Below, piece after piece: positions 1 to 6,614 of a DNA stretch of 8,125 nucleotides. The position numbers and the translations under genes were made by a program. The stretch is from positions 1 through 8,125 of the forward strand of contig JAUXTV010000167.1 of assembly GCA_030679025.1 (NCBI GenBank), given 5' to 3'. Positions within the stretch are counted from its first letter, which is position 1, and each line of letters starts with the position of its first letter. This DNA is from Candidatus Woesearchaeota archaeon (lineage in GTDB: Archaea > Nanobdellota > Nanobdellia > SCGC-AAA011-G17 > UBA489). The notes below the pieces were generated by a model that was not told the DNA's origin, did no database searches, and saw only the letters and a list, made by a program, of their open reading frames with translations.

Positions 1-1
1 A

Positions 2-1849
2 ACAGCATTAAAACTTCAAAGACGTGTAAGAGAATTAGGAACTACTCTTACCGAATTAGTAAATAAACACACTAAAGAAGGATGGAATTTAAGCCCACTC
101 GAACCAAGAAAAGGAAGGAATATGAATGAATGGCGGCAATACTCAACAGCAGCGAGAACAGCAGTTAGAAGACATATCAAGGACTTACGAGCAATACATA
201 AAGCACATCCTGATTGTTCTGTAGAACAACATCTACAAGAAAATGAAACTGATTCTAGATTTATTCAAGAAACATACACTGTAGGTTTAGAAACATTCTT
301 GACGCAATGCTCAATGGATGAAGAAACTGTAGATCTTCCACAACTCATTCAGACTGTTGGTATACCTATAAGTGAAACTGCTGTAAATAGAGCGTTAATA
401 AATCACATTAAAAGAAATTATGAAAGACAAGATGCAAGAAAAGTATTGGAAAATGCACAAAAAGCAGGAATAAGTATCACGTTAAATGATAAACAAATTC
501 AAGGGATAGGAGAAGGGGTGCTTATATGTTCAGAAGAATCTCTTTATTATCTTAACGCTCTTTATCTTAAAGCTCTTATTGGAGAAAGAGCATTTCCTCC
601 CGGTCTTCAAGAAGTAGTGCAAGGAAGAAGCATGGCTAGATTAGGATCAGACTATAAGAGTGGCTATTTTGATATTGAGATGTATGATAAAATACAATCA
701 TTATTGTCTATAAAACGACCAGCGACTGCGGGGGAAGCACATTATATCAAAAAGAATATTATAGCAATCTTAACAGATGGAAGAGAAGAGTTATTGAAAA
801 GAAAGCAGGCTGAAGCCATTAGGGATAGAGCAGGGATTATTCTTACAGCAACACCTACTGAATTAGAAGTTATGATTGATAAATATTTTGAAGGAGGAAG
901 CAATGCAGAGCATCCAAACAATATTGCAAGATTTTTTAATGCACAACTCAGTCCAGAGCAGATACGAAGAAGATATGCGGCATTATTAAAAGATGAATCT
1001 ATCCAAGAATTTGGACGTATAACTTATGCTTATACAGAAAGAATAGAAGCAGTACAAAGATTAATGAATGATACAGGCATAAAATACGAGCCTAAAGATC
1101 TGCAACAGATGGTTGAAGCAGAAGTAAATGGAGATGATAGTGGAGCATGGCCAAGATGGGGTCCTTTACTAGGATTATTAACAACACACAACGTTCCACC
1201 AGAACAAAGTACAGCAACAAGAATTTATCAAGCATCAATTCAAGCACTCTCTGGTTTAAATGAAAGAGGGTATCTTAAGGATACAGAAAGGCATTTACCA
1301 GAAATTGTTAGACGATTAAGAGAATTCAACTTGCCTGTAGGAGATAGCATTGCAGAAGAAGTTAAGAATCTAGGATTAAAAGAGCATGGACTCCACAATG
1401 TAAGTCTCATAAGAAGTATGGCCTGGCTCCATCACATGTATCAACGTGCAGATGTTCTTACTCCAAAAGAGCTAGCAGAAGTTGCAGATACCATAGACAA
1501 GAGCTTTACTACAGATTACCTTTCAACCTACAACAGAAATGCAACACTTATAGAAGATATTTCCTTTGTGTATGCACAAGCAAATAGACAAATGCAAGCA
1601 AATGAAATAGCAACGAGCGTTTATAAAAGAATCACAACAAACATCTACACAGCTCAACATCCGAAAAATATATTTCCTTTATATGCCTATTGTGCTATCA
1701 CTGGAGCGCGACCAGCTCTAGGATCTTCAGAATTAACAGCATTAAAAGCAGATATTGCTCCTGAAGGCAGTCAACATTATAAATTCCTCAATGATCAAAG
1801 AGAGGATTTCGTAAAAATGATCGATAGTTGGATAGGAGCAGCAGCATAA
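2..1849 (+). CDS. Large helical protein of unknown function, 5' end probably outside the window
   Basis: I do not recognise this gene. The first ATG in the window is at 122 (575 codons), but the same frame is open for the 40 codons before it. Those codons use the same AGA/GAA/TTA/GTA style and encode a plausible amphipathic helix (KLQRRVRELGTTLTELVNKH), so the gene probably starts to the left. The alternative is a start at 122, supported weakly by GGAAGG only 3 bases upstream and a TATA-like ATTTAA at 87-92. The protein is charged and predicted almost wholly alpha-helical. It has no signal peptide, membrane segment, cysteine cluster or nucleotide-binding loop that I can see, so it is probably cytosolic. 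Numbered from the ATG, residues 297-301 read FGRIT, a motif also found in the next gene. Its stop lies one base before the next ATG, so the two are almost certainly co-transcribed and may act together. Confidence is high that it is coding, moderate for the extended start, and nil for function. Confidence 0.5.
   Translation, partial: TALKLQRRVRELGTTLTELVNKHTKEGWNLSPLEPRKGRNMNEWRQYSTAARTAVRRHIKDLRAIHKAHPDCSVEQHLQENETDSRFIQETYTVGLETFLTQCSMDEETVDLPQLIQTVGIPISETAVNRALINHIKRNYERQDARKVLENAQKAGISITLNDKQIQGIGEGVLICSEESLYYLNALYLKALIGERAFPPGLQEVVQGRSMARLGSDYKSGYFDIEMYDKIQSLLSIKRPATAGEAHYIKKNIIAILTDGREELLKRKQAEAIRDRAGIILTATPTELEVMIDKYFEGGSNAEHPNNIARFFNAQLSPEQIRRRYAALLKDESIQEFGRITYAYTERIEAVQRLMNDTGIKYEPKDLQQMVEAEVNGDDSGAWPRWGPLLGLLTTHNVPPEQSTATRIYQASIQALSGLNERGYLKDTERHLPEIVRRLREFNLPVGDSIAEEVKNLGLKEHGLHNVSLIRSMAWLHHMYQRADVLTPKELAEVADTIDKSFTTDYLSTYNRNATLIEDISFVYAQANRQMQANEIATSVYKRITTNIYTAQHPKNIFPLYAYCAITGARPALGSSELTALKADIAPEGSQHYKFLNDQREDFVKMIDSWIGAAA
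1834..1838 (+). promoter_or_regulatory. Shine-Dalgarno-like AGGAG for the second large gene
   Basis: AGGAG sits inside the last codons of the upstream gene, 12 bases before the ATG at 1851. This spacing is slightly long but usable, and it supports translational coupling of the pair. The start is not certain, because in-frame ATGs follow at 1860, 1866 and 1872. The last of these is preceded by GGGGATG, which could serve as an alternative binding site. Confidence 0.5.
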
Positions 1850-1850
1850 A

Positions 1851-4232
1851 ATGCCACACATGGGGATGAGTATGCATCAAGCACTACGCTTAGAGCAACG
1901 TCTGGAGATGCGGCAAATGTTAGCGCCAGCAGAATTAGGTGTAGCTCCTTTTAGAACAGAAGGAGAAGAATTACAGATATCAGAGTATGATATTCTCAAA
2001 AAACTTTTAAGTCTTATAGACAAAGGAGAATTTTTTGATCCAACTCACTTTACTTTAGAAACCAATAGGGCAATATTCACTAATCCTTTGCAAGCAAGAT
2101 TAGGAAAGTTAGCAGGCAACCTGACATCATTAATGAGTCTCTATGATGGTGATGAAGTTCTAGCAAAAAGAATACTAGTTGCTTTAGGTACACAAAAAGA
2201 ACAAGATAAAAAAGATACCCCTGGAAAAATAGCAGATGCCTGGGCGACAGTAACACAACATAGTGTTTTTAGTGAAGAGCAAAAATCAAAAGGTATTCTC
2301 GCATTTGTAGAACATCTAGGTAAGCACGAAGCAGATATAGCAAGTGGTATAGGTGTTGTAGCTCAAGCAAGTGCAGTAGAGAAACAGCCAGCCTTGGTAA
2401 AAACTGCTCTAGAAGAGGTCACACGCTATGCAACACAAGACAAGCGATTAGTGCCTTTTGCGCAGAGAATTCTAGCTCCTGTTTTCCGTGCATTGAAAGG
2501 ATCAAAATCACTATCAGTAAATGAAGCTAAGAGATTGTATGAAAATATTATAGATAATCTCTTCATGTTAGATAGAACACTCAACATTCCTGGAGGCATA
2601 GAAAAAATAGCAGAAGCCATCAGAGCTTATGGAGTTCAGAGAGTGCTTGAAAGTACCTTGCCCTTGCCTTTACAAGTTATGGCTGACAGTGTTGTAACAG
2701 AGCAAGCGACAAGAAATGCGTTTATGCAATTACCAGGCATGAAAACTTTAGCGGAGGAAAGAGAAGTACAACGAAGAGTCTATACAGGTTTAGCGCTCAT
2801 AGAAACATTACCAGAACAAGAACGCATCTTAGCGCATATAATTGGAAATGCTAAAGATGTTAAGGGATTTGGAAGAATAACTGCGGCGTTAGAACAAGTG
2901 TATAAAGATCCAGAATTCACTTATCCTTTCCAAGTAACAGAAGAACAAGAAATAGTAAGACATTTACGAACACATTTAGTAGACAAAAGCATCAGAAGAT
3001 TAAAATTTGATCCAGATACTTTAGAAACTTATATCCAAAGAATAGAAAAAGACGAGCGATTTAGTAAGATTAGTAACATAATCACGACCTTAGCAGGATA
3101 TAAGCATTATCAAGATGATCACAGATTAAATCTCTTACGAGAGATAGCGACAGCAGAATTAGCAGGTAAATTTCAGGAATGGAAATATAGTCATGACTTG
3201 GCAGATATACAACTGCAGCCTATTGGAGGAGTAGAAGATGAACAAGCCGTTGCGGCATGGAAAGAAAGAAGCAGAGTAACAAGAATAGTAGGCGAGTTAA
3301 ACGCTTTAGAGGCTCATATTCAAGCAGTAAAAAAAACAACACAAAAACTGCAAGAAACCTATAAAGGATATTATAATCAAGAGTGTACAGTAGAAAGTCT
3401 TGTAGAATTAGAAAGAAGTATAGTAACAAATGAGACGCAGTTGAGAGAAGAAGGTCTTTCGAAAGCAGCGCGAAAAGAGTTAGGATATCAAACAAGTAAG
3501 CTTAGAGAACAAGTAGATTATGCAAAGTTAGTTTTAGTAGCGACAGATTTAGACCAGGAAAAATATGCGGAATTCCTAGAACATGCGGAAACCTTGGCAA
3601 GAAAGAGAACAAATCACCCTTTGTATGATGCTGCGGTCTGGGTAAGAGAAACATTAGATCAGCCAGCCTATAGAAATGCAAGAAAGATTCAAATATACAG
3701 TACTGATGATTTAGAAGAATTGTTGAGATTCGGAGAAACACCAGTGCCACATTGCCAGAGCTGGAAACATCAGAGAGGCGATGGATTCAACGACTCACTC
3801 TTAAGTTTCGTAGCGGACGCAAACAAAGAAATGTATGTCATAACTAATGGGGATGGTAAGGCTATAGCAACTCCAATGACACGATTAATTGAGCATAATG
3901 ATGGTCCAGCTATAGTAGTAGACGACTTTGACGCGACAGAATGGAGTGATGATTATGGCATTGCATTTCTAGGAAGTCTAGCTGAGAAAGCGGCAGCACT
4001 ATACAAGGCAACAGGAAAACCCGTAAGTGTAGGTAGTAATGATCCAAATCTTAGGGCGGCATTTGAACATTTCGGAAGAAAATATGGTGTTGAAGTATTC
4101 GAAGACCAAGTAGATATCTTAACAGCGCCAAGTAAATCTCCAACTGAATATTTCAACTGTGGACCTGGACATGTAAATAGTGGTGCTCATGTTAGATTCG
4201 GATTCACTTATGTAACTATTGGTGATAAATAA
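1851..4232 (+). CDS. Large helical and coiled-coil protein with Q/R/L/M-rich N-terminal tail and distinct C-terminal domain, function unknown
   Basis: I cannot name this 793-residue protein. It shows three parts. Residues 1-28 form a Met/Gln/Arg/Leu-rich tail (MSMHQALRLEQRLEMRQML), superficially like the glutamine-rich region I of bacterial sigma-54, although archaea lack sigma-54. Residues about 40-585 are predicted helical. Within them 473-585 are strongly charged and coiled-coil-like, and FGRIT (340-344) and FSKIS (404-408) echo the FGRIT of the preceding gene. Residues about 607-793 are a mixed alpha/beta domain with HCQSW (634-638), FND (646-648), DANK (656-659), an ATPMTRL strand and a helix LAEKAAAL. 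I have an impression of similar C-terminal domains in large uncharacterised bacterial proteins, and a GNAT-like fold is only a guess. There is no signal peptide or membrane segment, so it is probably cytosolic. It starts one base after the previous stop and ends 13 bases from a convergent gene. Any of four in-frame ATGs in the first eight codons could be the start. Confidence 0.5.
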   Translation: MPHMGMSMHQALRLEQRLEMRQMLAPAELGVAPFRTEGEELQISEYDILKKLLSLIDKGEFFDPTHFTLETNRAIFTNPLQARLGKLAGNLTSLMSLYDGDEVLAKRILVALGTQKEQDKKDTPGKIADAWATVTQHSVFSEEQKSKGILAFVEHLGKHEADIASGIGVVAQASAVEKQPALVKTALEEVTRYATQDKRLVPFAQRILAPVFRALKGSKSLSVNEAKRLYENIIDNLFMLDRTLNIPGGIEKIAEAIRAYGVQRVLESTLPLPLQVMADSVVTEQATRNAFMQLPGMKTLAEEREVQRRVYTGLALIETLPEQERILAHIIGNAKDVKGFGRITAALEQVYKDPEFTYPFQVTEEQEIVRHLRTHLVDKSIRRLKFDPDTLETYIQRIEKDERFSKISNIITTLAGYKHYQDDHRLNLLREIATAELAGKFQEWKYSHDLADIQLQPIGGVEDEQAVAAWKERSRVTRIVGELNALEAHIQAVKKTTQKLQETYKGYYNQECTVESLVELERSIVTNETQLREEGLSKAARKELGYQTSKLREQVDYAKLVLVATDLDQEKYAEFLEHAETLARKRTNHPLYDAAVWVRETLDQPAYRNARKIQIYSTDDLEELLRFGETPVPHCQSWKHQRGDGFNDSLLSFVADANKEMYVITNGDGKAIATPMTRLIEHNDGPAIVVDDFDATEWSDDYGIAFLGSLAEKAAALYKATGKPVSVGSNDPNLRAAFEHFGRKYGVEVFEDQVDILTAPSKSPTEYFNCGPGHVNSGAHVRFGFTYVTIGDK

Positions 4233-4244
4233 GTGGAGCAACTA

Positions 4245-4256
4245 ATTATTTTTCCT
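4245..4256 (+). terminator. Oligo-T terminator of the two-gene + strand operon
   Basis: TTATTTTTCC lies within 25 bases of the stop at 4232 and contains a run of five T. Archaeal RNA polymerase terminates at short T tracts without needing a hairpin. The signal overlaps the last codons of the convergent nuclease gene. Confidence 0.5.
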
Positions 4257-5106
4257 TAGGTTCTAATCCTATCCACACAAGATAATGATCTGAATGTGCT
4301 TCTGTAATGCCCTCAGTAACAATGCCTTTTTTTCCATACTCTTCAAGTGCATCATCATTCAATAAAATTCTATCATAAGTGCAGGAGCTTTGTGCGACTG
4401 TGGTGTCTGCAGTATCTCTGATAATCCAATGCCAAGTATCAAATTCTTGTTCTTGTTGAGCATTATAATAACTACAATCTGCATTGAAATCTCCTAGAAT
4501 TAGAATATTTCCTTTATCTGGTACAAGAGCTTCAAGAGCTGCTAATTCTTGTTGTACAGCTGCTGGCTTAATATGAATAGTATACGCAGTAAACACATAA
4601 CCATCAACAGCAAACGTAGCTGCTAGTGGAGGCCTTTCCCAACGATCTTGCGCGTCAGGAGTAGAGTCTTGTAATTTAATCAGTTTAATACTTTTTCCTG
4701 TTTCCAAAGAGACGTCGCGATACAAGACCCCATATTGTTCTTTGCTTGAGGAACGTCCTGCTCTCGCAGAAACAGCACAAGTATAATCTGGCAACCGAGC
4801 ACACAACGTTTGGAATGCAGATTCGCTTTTGTCCCGTATCTCTTGCACAAATACAATATCAAAATCATCAAGAATGGACACATAATCCTGCAGTAATTCC
4901 TCATTGGCTGCCTTTGTCACGCCAAATATTTGAAGATTCCACGTAGCAATAGTCAGTGCTTTGACATCTTTCGAAGGATAAGGATCAGTATCAGAAGGAG
5001 TTTTCGCAACATTACCAGTAATAGAATCAAAAGACAACCAGATAAATGCTACAATCGCTACAAGAATGATTTTCCCTAGAAGCACTATCTTCCCATTTTT
5101 GTTCAT
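4246..5106 (-). CDS. Membrane-anchored or secreted DNase I-like endonuclease (EEP superfamily)
   Basis: This 286-residue protein is a divalent-metal phosphodiesterase of the endonuclease/exonuclease/phosphatase fold and resembles true DNase I most closely. Residues 7-26 are a hydrophobic signal anchor or signal peptide, followed by DSITGN (27-32) and a short linker. The nuclease domain then carries WNLQIFG (N57), VQEIRD (E89, R91), KEQY (E123), ERPP (R158), TIHIK (H178), GDFNADCSY (D206, N208), DTADTT and SCTYDRI (D245), and SDHY (D273, H274). These match the metal-binding and catalytic residues of DNase I one for one. C211 and C242 occupy the positions of its essential disulfide, fitting an extracytoplasmic domain. 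I infer digestion of extracellular DNA, perhaps for nucleotide scavenging. I prefer the ATG at 5106 over a TTG two codons upstream, because the TATA box is 25 bases from it and implies a leaderless message. Its 3' end converges on the large + strand gene with a 13-base gap. Confidence 0.5.
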   Translation of the reverse strand: MNKNGKIVLLGKIILVAIVAFIWLSFDSITGNVAKTPSDTDPYPSKDVKALTIATWNLQIFGVTKAANEELLQDYVSILDDFDIVFVQEIRDKSESAFQTLCARLPDYTCAVSARAGRSSSKEQYGVLYRDVSLETGKSIKLIKLQDSTPDAQDRWERPPLAATFAVDGYVFTAYTIHIKPAAVQQELAALEALVPDKGNILILGDFNADCSYYNAQQEQEFDTWHWIIRDTADTTVAQSSCTYDRILLNDDALEEYGKKGIVTEGITEAHSDHYLVWIGLEPKEK

Positions 5107-5127
5107 ATACAAAATATAACTTTACTC

Positions 5128-5134
5128 TTTAAAA
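5128..5134 (-). promoter_or_regulatory. TATA box of the DNase I-like gene
   Basis: Read on the minus strand this is TTTTAAA, centred 25 bases before the ATG at 5106. That spacing puts the transcript start at or next to the start codon, so the message is probably leaderless. No Shine-Dalgarno sequence precedes the ATG, which agrees. Confidence 0.5.
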
Positions 5135-5160
5135 CAGTTGCTGAGAAAAGTCCGGAAAAA

Positions 5161-5186
5161 CAAAGGAAAAATACGAAAGAAAAAAA
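5161..5186 (-). terminator. Oligo-T terminator after tRNA-Val
   Basis: Immediately after the tRNA 3' end the minus strand reads ATTTTTTCTTTCG and then ATTTTTCC, two T tracts within 26 bases. This is a typical archaeal intrinsic terminator. It separates the tRNA from the nuclease promoter. Confidence 0.5.
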
Positions 5187-5259
5187 TGAGCCGGGAAGGA
5201 TTTGAACCTTCGACCCCGTCCTTGTAAGGGACGCATCATAACCGCTAGACCACCGGCTC
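5187..5259 (-). tRNA. tRNA-Val (anticodon TAC)
   Basis: A complete 73-base cloverleaf can be folded by eye on the minus strand. The acceptor stem is GAGCCGG/CCGGCTC with discriminator A. The D-arm is GTCTAGCGGTTATGAT, and the anticodon arm is CGTCC-CTTACAA-GGACG with TAC at 5224-5226. The variable loop is five bases (GGGTC), and the T-arm is GAAGG-TTCAAAT-CCTTC. The TAC anticodon reads valine GTA and, by wobble, GTG codons. There is no intron, and the CCA end is not encoded, so it must be added by the CCA-adding enzyme. A TATA box lies 28 bases upstream and a T-rich terminator follows directly, so the gene is probably its own transcription unit. Confidence 0.5.
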
Positions 5260-5283
5260 TTAAGAGAAATGTCCTGAATATGC

Positions 5284-5292
5284 TATTTAAAG
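5284..5292 (-). promoter_or_regulatory. TATA box of tRNA-Val
   Basis: The minus strand reads CTTTAAATAG, centred about 28 bases before the mature tRNA 5' end, which suits a start at or just before that end. The box lies only about 8 bases after the permease stop codon. I see no T tract between them, so permease transcripts may read through into the tRNA. Confidence 0.5.
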
Positions 5293-5299
5293 ATTGTGT

Positions 5300-6511
5300 T
5301 CAAAAGCCCAGCAAGTTCTTAACCACATAGAGAAGCATGAATAAAGAGCTTAAAAAACCAAGGAATGCTATAATAGAGAATTGCCCTATATTGCCTGGAC
5401 ATCTAAAGCTGCGTTTAGTCTGTTTGCATTTATAGCGCAAAACAATCAGGCTTAAGTTCACGCTCGCAAAAGTGGCAAATAAAAAGAAGTTAGTTAAGTT
5501 TGCAACAAGTCCTATATCTCCAATTAAAACAAAAGCCAGCGTCAAAAGCATCAAGACAAGAATCGCTAAATGAGGCGTTTTTCTCGTAGGATGCACTTCA
5601 GCTAAAAATGCAGGCAAGGTTTTTTCTTTGGCCATGCCATATATCATGCGCGACGTAGTAACTAAAGTAATCAACACAGTATTGGATGTAGAAAATAAAG
5701 CAATGATTGCTAGTAAAGTAAATGCATTGCTTCCTAACACTGCCTGTGCAACTGTTGCCAAAGGTGCTTCAGATGCTGCAATCACTTGCCAATCAACAAT
5801 GCTGACAGCAGACATTGCAACCAGCACATAGAGTACAGAAGTAATCAAAATAGAGTACACTAAAGCTTTGGGAATAGTGACGCTTGGATTTTTAGTTTCT
5901 TCTCGTAATTTGATAATGCTTTCAAAACCCATGTATGCGAAAAAAACTAAAGCTGCAGAGCTGAACACTCCGGAAAATCCATAGGGCATGGCTAGATAAT
6001 TAACGCTGCCTAATTTAGGAATGCCTAAGACCACTATAATTGCAAGCCCTATAAATTCAATGAATGTCGAGATCATGTTAAATTTGTTAGACTCTTGAAT
6101 GCCTATGAAATTGATAAAAGTCATAACTAGAACAAGCAGAACTGCACCAGTCAAAACAGGAATAGGAAATAAGTTAGAGATATAGCCTGCAAAGCCAAGA
6201 GAAACTGTAGCAGCACTGATAAATCCTGCGCAGATCATCGAGAATGCCATGACAAAAGCAAAAGGCTTGTTGAAAGCAGCATGTAAATAATCATACTCTC
6301 CAGCATCACCCTTGAACATCGAAGAGAGTTCAGCATAACTCAATCCAGTGAAAATAGCAATGACTGCAGTGATCAAAAAACTTAACCATGTTGCATTCCC
6401 AGAACTTTGTGCGGCAAGTCCAATCAGTGCATAAATCCCAGCGCCAAGAATAATTCCTACACTGGCGACTGTAACATCAAATAGACCTAATGTCCTCTTT
6501 AATTCTGCCAT
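5300..6511 (-). CDS. Amino-acid permease, APC superfamily, apparently 11 membrane segments
   Basis: This 403-residue integral membrane protein is a secondary transporter of the amino acid-polyamine-organocation superfamily, probably importing amino acids by cation symport or exchange. TM1 (about 12-31) contains the substrate-binding break GIILGAGIYALIG. TM6 and the following loop (about 180-215) hold FFAYMGFESI and EETKNPSVTIPKA, a family hallmark. The loop after TM8 has SRMIYGMAKEKTLP. Other segments fall near 40-60, 83-112, 117-138, 146-165, 216-238, 262-288, 314-330, 337-358 and 377-398. That makes 11, so the usual TM12 seems missing, although the ten-helix LeuT-like core is intact. The closest look is to cationic or general amino-acid transporters, but the substrate cannot be read from sequence. 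The ATG at 6511 follows a TATA box 29 bases upstream, suggesting a near-leaderless message. The gene stands alone, with a tRNA 40 bases downstream. Confidence 0.5.
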   Translation of the reverse strand: MAELKRTLGLFDVTVASVGIILGAGIYALIGLAAQSSGNATWLSFLITAVIAIFTGLSYAELSSMFKGDAGEYDYLHAAFNKPFAFVMAFSMICAGFISAATVSLGFAGYISNLFPIPVLTGAVLLVLVMTFINFIGIQESNKFNMISTFIEFIGLAIIVVLGIPKLGSVNYLAMPYGFSGVFSSAALVFFAYMGFESIIKLREETKNPSVTIPKALVYSILITSVLYVLVAMSAVSIVDWQVIAASEAPLATVAQAVLGSNAFTLLAIIALFSTSNTVLITLVTTSRMIYGMAKEKTLPAFLAEVHPTRKTPHLAILVLMLLTLAFVLIGDIGLVANLTNFFLFATFASVNLSLIVLRYKCKQTKRSFRCPGNIGQFSIIAFLGFLSSLFMLLYVVKNLLGF

Positions 6512-6519
6512 GTAAAAAG

Positions 6520-6540
6520 AAAAAGAATCTGCTTCTTTTT
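6520..6540. repeat. 8-bp perfect inverted repeat in the permease promoter
   Basis: AAAAAGAA (6520-6527) and TTCTTTTT (6533-6540) are perfect inverted copies separated by five bases (TCTGC). The repeat lies between the TATA box and the predicted transcript start and overlaps the edge of the TATA box. It could be an operator for a dimeric repressor. Chance in A/T-rich sequence is the main alternative. Confidence 0.5.
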
Positions 6541-6543
6541 AAA
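6536..6543 (-). promoter_or_regulatory. TATA box of the permease gene
   Basis: The minus strand reads GTTTAAAAAG, centred about 29 bases before the ATG at 6511. This predicts a transcript beginning within about 3 bases of the start codon. No Shine-Dalgarno sequence is seen before the ATG. Confidence 0.5.
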
Positions 6544-6594
6544 CATTCACTTTCCATGCAAATAGTCAAATGGTAAACATAAGCTCATAAGTTA

Positions 6595-6614
6595 GAAAAG
6601 ATTAGAGAAAAAAG
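6595..6614 (-). terminator. Oligo-T terminator after the Cys-rich surface protein gene
   Basis: Directly after the TAA at 6615-6617 the minus strand reads CTTTTTTCTC and then CTTTTC, a strong archaeal-style T tract. It separates this gene from the permease promoter about 50 bases further on. Confidence 0.5.

Noticed and set aside
87..92. TATA-like ATTTAA about 32 bases before ATG 122
   Set aside because: The spacing is longer than for the other four boxes in the window, and it lies in a frame that appears to be coding. It is kept only as an alternative in the first gene's entry.
3220..3495. 91-codon Leu/Phe-rich open frame on the minus strand, resembling a membrane protein
   Set aside because: It lies antisense to the coiled-coil part of the 793-residue protein. 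Lys/Glu-rich codons (AAA, GAA, GAG) read as Phe/Leu/Ser on the other strand, so the hydrophobicity is an artefact.
3502..3750. 82-codon open frame on the minus strand
   Set aside because: It is antisense to the same large gene, with no promoter, no ribosome site and no recognisable motif.
4680..4904. Overlapping open frames (74 codons minus, 66 codons plus) inside the nuclease gene
   Set aside because: The nuclease frame carries the DNase I-like motifs throughout this stretch, so the others are shadows.
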